From a virus, in the IMG/VR virus record IMGVR_UViG_3300034120_002606, positions 1 to 33,174 of that record: a stretch of 33,174 nt of DNA; one strand, given 5' to 3'. Below the pieces are notes generated by a model. The model was not told the origin of the DNA and ran no database searches. It saw only the letters and a list, made by a program, of their open reading frames with translations. Positions within the stretch are counted from its first letter, which is position 1, and the number at the start of each line of letters is the position of its first letter. A program made the translations under genes and the position numbers. Of this stretch, positions 28,615-33,174 are shown piece by piece.

Positions 28615-30168
28615 ATGCCTCTTCAGTTCCGACGGGGAACCGATTCCCAACGCTCGACGGTTACGCCCGCGGCGGGCGAACCGCTCTGGATTACGGATAC
28701 CCAGAAGCTCTACATCGGGGACGGGACCTCGACCGGCGGGATCGAGGTCTCCGGAGGCGGATCGGGCGGAGCTCCTACGAACGCTTCGTACATCGTCCTA
28801 GGGACGAACGCGAGCCTCTCCGCCGAGCGAGCTCTCTCGATCGGGACCGGGCTCGCCTCGACCGATGGCGGAGCCGGAGGGACGCTCTCGCTCGCTCTCG
28901 GAACCCATACCCATTCTGCTTCCGAGATCGCGACCGGGACGCTCGCTCTCGCTCGCGGCGGTCTCGCCGCGGATATCTCCGGATTCGGTCCGGGCTTCCT
29001 TCGGCAGACCGCTCTCGGAGCCGCGGTATCCGTCTCGGCGATCGTCGCGACCGATCTCCCGACCCACAACCACGTCGCCTCGAACATTACGAGCGGGACG
29101 CTCGCGCTCTCGGTCGGAGGTCTCGCCGCGGACCTATCCGCGACCGGAGGCTCGGGTCGATTCCTCAAGCAGACCGCGGCGGGAGCGGCGGTCTCCGTCT
29201 CCGTCGTAGCCGCGACCGAGCTGGCTACGAGCGGTACGCCCGGGACGGATACCTACCTCCGAGGCGACCTCACGTGGGGTACGCCTCCCGGCGGTAGCGG
29301 CGGAGCTCCTACGGACGCCTCGTACGTCGTCCTCGGGACGAACGCGACGCTGACGTCCGAGCGGGTCCTGACCATCGGGACCGGACTAGCCTCGACGGAC
29401 GCGGGAGCGGGCGGGAACCTCACGATCGCTCTCGGGACCCATACCCATTCTGCGGGCGATATCCAAGCGGGTACGCTCGCGGTCGCTCGCGGCGGTCTCG
29501 CGGCGGACCTCTCGACGACCGGAGGGACCGCGCAGTTCCTCAAGCAGACCGCGGTCGGAGGATCCGTCTCGGTAGGGACCATCGCCGCGACCGAGGTCGG
29601 GACGTCCGGAACCGCGAGCACATCGACCTTCCTTCGAGGCGACATGACGTGGTCGACCCCGAGCGGGACCGGCGGAGGGACGAAGACGTACGCCCGCTTC
29701 ACCCCGCTCGACAATCAGCCGACGACGTCCGCGTACGCGACCTTCGACACGCGGAACGGGATCGCGGTCCTCGACTACGACGCGACCGCTCTCGAATCGG
29801 GAGTCTTCGTCTCCGTACTTCCCGAGGCGGCGGTTACTACGGACGGACTCAAGGTCCGGCTCTTCTGGACTCCGTCGACGTCGACGACGACGAACGCGGT
29901 CGTATGGGGAGCCTCGATCCAAAGGATCGACACCGCGACGGACCTCGACGTCGACTCTTTCGGATCGACCGTAACCGCGAGCGGATCCGCGAGCGGGACC
30001 GCGGGCGTACCGACCATCGTCGAGATCACGATGACCGGGACCTCCGCTCTCGATTCGCTCGTCGCCGGAGACGCCTTCCGCCTCAAAATCTCCCGCGACG
30101 GGACCGCGGTCGCGGACGACCTAGCCGACGACGCTGAGCTCGTCGCGGTAGAACTACGAGCAGTCTGA
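28615..30168 (+). CDS. Tail fibre protein with duplicated repeat modules
   Basis: A 517-residue fibre. Residues 1-45 (PLQFRRGTDSQRSTVTPAAG, EPLWITDTQKLYIGDGTSTG) are the small N-terminal repeat found on many phage fibres and tropism proteins. Residues about 45-350 are a Gly/Ser/Thr/Ala-rich shaft with repeated units, each holding SERALSIGTGLASTD, LGTHTHSA and GLAADLS; the His pair in THTHS may bind metal. Residues about 355-515 form a beta C-terminal domain (YARFTPLDNQPTTSAYATFD, VLPEAAVTTDGLKVRLFWTP). The whole shaft is duplicated once within the gene. Receptor binding is likely. Confidence 0.75.
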   Translation: MPLQFRRGTDSQRSTVTPAAGEPLWITDTQKLYIGDGTSTGGIEVSGGGSGGAPTNASYIVLGTNASLSAERALSIGTGLASTDGGAGGTLSLALGTHTHSASEIATGTLALARGGLAADISGFGPGFLRQTALGAAVSVSAIVATDLPTHNHVASNITSGTLALSVGGLAADLSATGGSGRFLKQTAAGAAVSVSVVAATELATSGTPGTDTYLRGDLTWGTPPGGSGGAPTDASYVVLGTNATLTSERVLTIGTGLASTDAGAGGNLTIALGTHTHSAGDIQAGTLAVARGGLAADLSTTGGTAQFLKQTAVGGSVSVGTIAATEVGTSGTASTSTFLRGDMTWSTPSGTGGGTKTYARFTPLDNQPTTSAYATFDTRNGIAVLDYDATALESGVFVSVLPEAAVTTDGLKVRLFWTPSTSTTTNAVVWGASIQRIDTATDLDVDSFGSTVTASGSASGTAGVPTIVEITMTGTSALDSLVAGDAFRLKISRDGTAVADDLADDAELVAVELRAV

Positions 30169-30830
30169 TGTCATACGACTTCGACGGAACCGACGACTAC
30201 ATCCAGCTCGGAGGCGCGACGACGTACGCTCCGCCGCTTACGCTCTCCTGTTGGTTCAACCCGGACGTGGTTCCCGCGTCCGGAATCAGGACCCTGATAT
30301 CTCTCTCCGAAGCGACCGTAGGGGGTTCGAGCGGAACTACGCTGAATCACTCGGTCCTTCTGCTCATCAATTCGAGCCAGACCTTAGTCGCGAGAGCGGC
30401 GGTGAATAACGGAAACAGCTCTTCTCTCTCGACGAATACGTGGTCGACGGGAACGTGGTCGCACGCTCTCGGTCGCTTTACTTCCGCGAGTAACCGTATC
30501 GCCTGTCTGGATGGCGTGATAGGTACAAACTCCGGAGCATCGAGAGCCGCGACGAACCTCGACAACCTTCTGATGGGAAGAGCGTCGGGAGGAACGTACG
30601 CGGGTAATAATCCGTTCAACGGAAAGCTGGCGGAGGTCGCGGTCTGGGCGGCGACGCTCGCGGACGACGAGGTCGTCGCTCTCTCGAAGGGAGCGAAGGC
30701 GTCGAGCATCAGACCGGGCGACCTCGTTTACTATCAACCGCTTGTACGCGAAAGCTCGGACGTTATGTCGAGCGAGCCCGTTACCGTAAGCGGACCGCTA
30801 GTCTTCCAGCATCCTCGGAGATACGGATGA
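30168..30830 (+). CDS. LamG/concanavalin-like lectin, probable adhesin
   Basis: A 220-residue protein. Start SYDFDGTDDYIQLGGATTYA, then LTLSCWFNPDVVP and later NPFNGKLAEVAVWAATLADD match the LamG / concanavalin A-like jelly roll (Laminin_G_3), which binds surface sugars or proteins. The layout ('fdGt.dyi.....s.W..p..l....g.iaev.vw...Ls..ev..L..G') is complete. It begins inside the fibre stop (TGATG), so it is probably a fibre tip or accessory adhesin. Confidence 0.7.
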   Translation: MSYDFDGTDDYIQLGGATTYAPPLTLSCWFNPDVVPASGIRTLISLSEATVGGSSGTTLNHSVLLLINSSQTLVARAAVNNGNSSSLSTNTWSTGTWSHALGRFTSASNRIACLDGVIGTNSGASRAATNLDNLLMGRASGGTYAGNNPFNGKLAEVAVWAATLADDEVVALSKGAKASSIRPGDLVYYQPLVRESSDVMSSEPVTVSGPLVFQHPRRYG

Positions 30831-31300
30831 GCGAGCACGCCCGAATCGACTCGAACGGTAACGTCTCCGAGATCGTCGACCTCGACCCGAGCCTTCGAGC
30901 CGCTTGGATCGCGAGCGGGAATCCGAAGGCGGCGACATACCTCCCGGTCTCGGTCGATCCGATCCCGAGCTACAACCCGAAGACGTCGACGGTCGACGCT
31001 TACTACTCCATCGCTCCGGGCGTCGCGGTTACGCGGGCGTGGTTCGTCCGTCCTCTTACGGCGGACGAGCTTAGGAAGACTTGGAGCCCGCTCGACTTCC
31101 TCGCTCGGTTCTCGTCGTCCGAGCTCGACGCGATCGAGACCGCGAGGCTCTCGAACTCGATGGTCCGGGACTTCTACCGCTCGGCTCTCGCCGCTCAGGA
31201 GATCGTCTCCGACGACCCGAGGACCATCGACGGTATGAACCTGCTGGTGGCTCTCGGTCTGCTTACGACCGCGAGAGCGGACGAGATCCTCGGGAACTAG
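30827..31300 (+). CDS. Tail-region protein, possible fibre accessory
   Basis: A 157-residue protein. The first half (ARIDSNGNVSEIVDLDPSLR, TYLPVSVDPIPSYNPKTSTV) resembles a small beta domain at the end of fibres. The second (AWFVRPLTADELRKTWSPLD, FLARFSSSELDAIETARLSN, then LVALGLLTTARADEIL) is helical and like phage proteins with 'F...E..ai..a...d..v......a......dp....gm..L...GLl...Ra..Il'. Such proteins sit after fibre genes and may be assembly factors or virion parts. Function uncertain. Confidence 0.5.
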   Translation: MSEHARIDSNGNVSEIVDLDPSLRAAWIASGNPKAATYLPVSVDPIPSYNPKTSTVDAYYSIAPGVAVTRAWFVRPLTADELRKTWSPLDFLARFSSSELDAIETARLSNSMVRDFYRSALAAQEIVSDDPRTIDGMNLLVALGLLTTARADEILGN

Positions 31301-31332
31301 CCGCGAGCGTGACGTCCGGCTATCGTCCCGCT

Positions 31333-31848
31333 ATGGAAGAGCGGAAGTTACATCTCGGCGGGAAGCAGGCGAGTCCCGGATGGACGATAGTCGATATCGA
31401 GAACCGTCCCGAGGTCGATCTCGTCTCCGACATCAGGACCCTTCCGATCGCGAGCGAGAGCGTCTCCGAGATATACGCCTCTCACGTCGTCGAGCACCTG
31501 CCGTTCGCCGGAGTAGGGGACGCGCTCGACGAGTTCGCTCGCGTTCTCCTACCGGGAGGGCGTCTCCGTATCGCGGTCCCGGACCTCGATACGATCCTCT
31601 CGCTCATGTCGTCGAAGTTAGTCTCGACGGTCGGGGTATACGAGCTCACGCGGTTCGTATACGGTGGCCAGACCAACGAGCACGACTACCATCGGTCGGG
31701 CTTTAACTTCGAGACGCTCTCGGCGGTCCTCGAACAGAAAGGGTTCCGCGAGATCCGGAGGGTAGGTTCCTTCGGTCTCTTCCTCGACTGCTCCGAGATC
31801 CGGTTCCTCGGGGTCCCGATCTCCCTGAACGTCGAGGCGATCCGATGA
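31333..31848 (+). CDS. SAM-dependent methyltransferase (class I)
   Basis: A 171-residue protein. It has a SAM-binding N-terminus (KLHLGGKQASPGWTIVDIEN with the Gly-rich loop and an acidic strand end), SDIRTLPIASESVSEIYASH, VVEHLPF, and LLPGGRLRIAVPDLDTILSL. This is the predicted methyltransferase type often found beside glycosyltransferases. The substrate is unknown; sugar or protein modification of the virion or cell surface is plausible. The ATG has no ribosome site; TATCGT lies six bases before it. The N-terminus of the 7062 protein is related in its second half. It overlaps the next gene by ATGA. Confidence 0.7.
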   Translation: MEERKLHLGGKQASPGWTIVDIENRPEVDLVSDIRTLPIASESVSEIYASHVVEHLPFAGVGDALDEFARVLLPGGRLRIAVPDLDTILSLMSSKLVSTVGVYELTRFVYGGQTNEHDYHRSGFNFETLSAVLEQKGFREIRRVGSFGLFLDCSEIRFLGVPISLNVEAIR

Positions 31849-32969
31849 ACATCCGCGACCGTATCGTCGAGCTCCGTCGCGTACCGGCGAGCTCGCTCCG
31901 ACCGAACCCGAAGAACTGGCGGACGCATCCGAAAGAGCAGGCGGACGCTCTTCGCGGTACGCTCGCGGAGATCGGTTTCGCGGAGGCTCTCGTAGCTCGC
32001 GAGCTTCCGGACGGTACGCTCGAACTCATCGACGGACACCTCCGAGCCGAGACCGCGGGCGAAGCTTCCATCCCGGTCCTCGTCCTCGACGTCTCCGAGG
32101 CAGAAGCGGATAAGCTTCTCGCGACCCTCGATCCGCTCGCGGGTCTCGCGGGTCGCGACGAGCAGAAGCTGGCGGAACTCCTGCTTACGGTCGAGACGGA
32201 TAACGAAGCTCTCCAGAAGCTGCTCGACGATCTCGGAGAGGGAGCCGAGATCGCGAGCAGCGAGGAGATCGAGGAAGACGAGATCCCCGAGACTCCGGAA
32301 GAGCCGGTGACCAAGCCCGGAGACCTCTGGATCCTCGGGGACCACCGCGTCCTTTGCGGGGACGCCTCGAAACCCGAGGACGTCGAGAGGCTCCTCGGGT
32401 CCCGCTCCGTGGATCTCCTGCTGACCGATCCGCCGTACGGGATCGGATACCAGAAGAGCGGATCGTCCGGTACGCACGGATGGACGGACTACGGGGAGAT
32501 CGCGTGGGACCGGGAGCGACCGTCTCGCGAGACGATCGAGTCCGCGGTCCGGATCTCGAAAGAGCAGGTGGTCTGGGGAGGGAACTACTTCGCGGACTAC
32601 CTCCCTCCGTCGATGCGTTGGCTCGTGTGGGATAAGGGACAGAGGAGCTTCTCGCTCGCCGATTGCGAACTCGCGTGGACGTCGGAGCAGAAGGCGTCCC
32701 GGGTATTCGACTACTCGCGAGCCGCGGCTCTTCAGGACGGGAAGCGACACCCGACCCAGAAGCCCGTCGCTCTGATGGTCTGGTGTATCGAGCTCGCGGA
32801 CGATCCGAAGACCGTATACGACCCGTTCCTCGGATCCGGGACTACGCTCGTCGCCGCGGAGCAGCTCGGTCTGACCTGCTACGGGATCGAGCGGGAGCCC
32901 GCGTACGTCGACATCATCGTCCGGCGGTGGGAAGCCCTGACCGGGAAGACCGCTACGCTTTCTGGATGA
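31845..32969 (+). CDS. ParB-like domain fused to a DNA methyltransferase
   Basis: A 374-residue protein. Residues 1-90 are a ParB/Srx-like N-terminal domain (VPASSLRPNPKNWRTHPKEQ, ... LELIDGHLRAETA). Residues about 100-160 are acidic linker. The methylase core follows: the catalytic DPPY at 195-198, TQKPVALMVWCIELA near 304 and the SAM-binding FLGSGTT at 328-334. The DPPY-before-FxGxG order is that of beta-type N4/N6 methylases. Such fusions methylate viral DNA, possibly against restriction or to mark DNA for packaging; the target sequence is unknown. Its stop overlaps the small terminase ATG. Confidence 0.85.
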   Translation: MNIRDRIVELRRVPASSLRPNPKNWRTHPKEQADALRGTLAEIGFAEALVARELPDGTLELIDGHLRAETAGEASIPVLVLDVSEAEADKLLATLDPLAGLAGRDEQKLAELLLTVETDNEALQKLLDDLGEGAEIASSEEIEEDEIPETPEEPVTKPGDLWILGDHRVLCGDASKPEDVERLLGSRSVDLLLTDPPYGIGYQKSGSSGTHGWTDYGEIAWDRERPSRETIESAVRISKEQVVWGGNYFADYLPPSMRWLVWDKGQRSFSLADCELAWTSEQKASRVFDYSRAAALQDGKRHPTQKPVALMVWCIELADDPKTVYDPFLGSGTTLVAAEQLGLTCYGIEREPAYVDIIVRRWEALTGKTATLSG

Positions 32970-33174
32970 GCGATTCCGAACCAACCCCGGACGCGAGCGC
33001 GATCGTACCGGTCCCCGACGTCGACCCGCGACACCACCGCGAGACCCTGAATCTCCTGAAGAGAGCGGTCCGGAACCGGTGGCCGATCCCGGACTCGATG
33101 AGGGAGGCGGCTCCCCGGATCGCTTCGCAGATAGCTCTGGCCGGAAAGACGGACCGCGAACGGCTGCGGGCGAT
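32966..33174 (+). CDS. terS: Probable terminase small subunit, 5' part (continues at base 16)
   Basis: The ATG overlaps the stop of the DNA methylase gene (ATGA). The frame is open to the window end and continues in the same codon phase at the left end once the shared 15 bases are merged, giving a 113-residue protein. The N-terminus is Ser/Pro/Asp-rich; residues about 22-70 are basic and helical (LLKRAVRNRWPIPDSMR), as expected for a DNA-binding small terminase. The assignment rests on size, charge, helical content and position directly before the large terminase, since small terminases diverge quickly. A small DNA-binding protein of another kind cannot be excluded. Confidence 0.65.
   Translation, partial: MSDSEPTPDASAIVPVPDVDPRHHRETLNLLKRAVRNRWPIPDSMREAAPRIASQIALAGKTDRERLRA

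Noticed and set aside
1-33174. tRNA or other standard RNA genes
   Set aside because: I saw no cloverleaf or conserved TTCGAATC-type arm in a gap; nearly all the sequence is protein-coding, though a scan with tRNAscan-SE would be decisive.

Overview
This window looks like the complete genome of a small tailed double-stranded DNA phage with siphovirus-type genes. It is linearised inside its small terminase gene. The last 15 bases repeat the first 15, and the reading frame running off the right end (from 32966) continues in frame at the left end to a stop at 146-148, so the molecule is circular or circularly permuted, about 33.16 kb. Every gene I can support is on the + strand. The DNA is strongly GC-rich, genes are packed with ATGA, GTGA or TGATG stop/start overlaps, and the many long minus-strand frames are GC-driven shadows. 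No tRNA, rRNA, CRISPR array, integrase, DNA polymerase or insertion sequence was recognised. The host cannot be named from the sequence. Some proteins remind me of phages of poorly cultured GC-rich bacteria such as planctomycetes, but that is a weak impression.

Packaging and head, 32966 through the junction to about 9.9 kb: small and large terminase, a 993-residue portal fused to a MuF-type domain, an S78 prohead protease, an HK97-fold major capsid protein, a probable decoration protein, an unusual protein joining a decayed methyltransferase to a GT-A glycosyltransferase, and the head-tail connectors. Tail, 9.9-18.1 kb: tail terminator, two tandem paralogous tail-tube-like proteins, a chaperone with a probable -1 frameshift extension, a short tape measure, several unassigned tail-tip proteins, cysteine-rich proteins, and a large protein with a probable carbohydrate-binding region. 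A strong terminator at 18125-18160 closes this block.

Early and replication region, 18.1-27.2 kb: it opens with the only long non-coding stretch and holds three near-identical promoter cassettes. Each has an upstream repeat, a -35, an 18-bp spacer, a -10, a 5' hairpin and an AGGAG site. They drive small accessory genes. Next come an ERF annealing protein with an OB-like domain and an SSB-type DDDIPF tail, a MerR/excisionase-like HTH protein, a Gp157-family protein, a probable replication initiator with iteron-like repeats inside its gene, an HTH regulator, a PD-(D/E)XK nuclease and a RusA resolvase. With no polymerase, primase or helicase recognised, the phage probably uses host replication enzymes and recombines DNA through ERF, the nuclease and RusA.

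Lysis, adhesion and modification, 27.2-33 kb: an FN3-like protein, a membrane/coiled-coil protein, a holin-like protein, overlapping frames resembling spanins, a tail fibre with duplicated repeats, a LamG-like lectin, a tail-associated protein, a SAM methyltransferase, and a ParB-like/DNA-methylase fusion just upstream of the terminase. No endolysin could be recognised.
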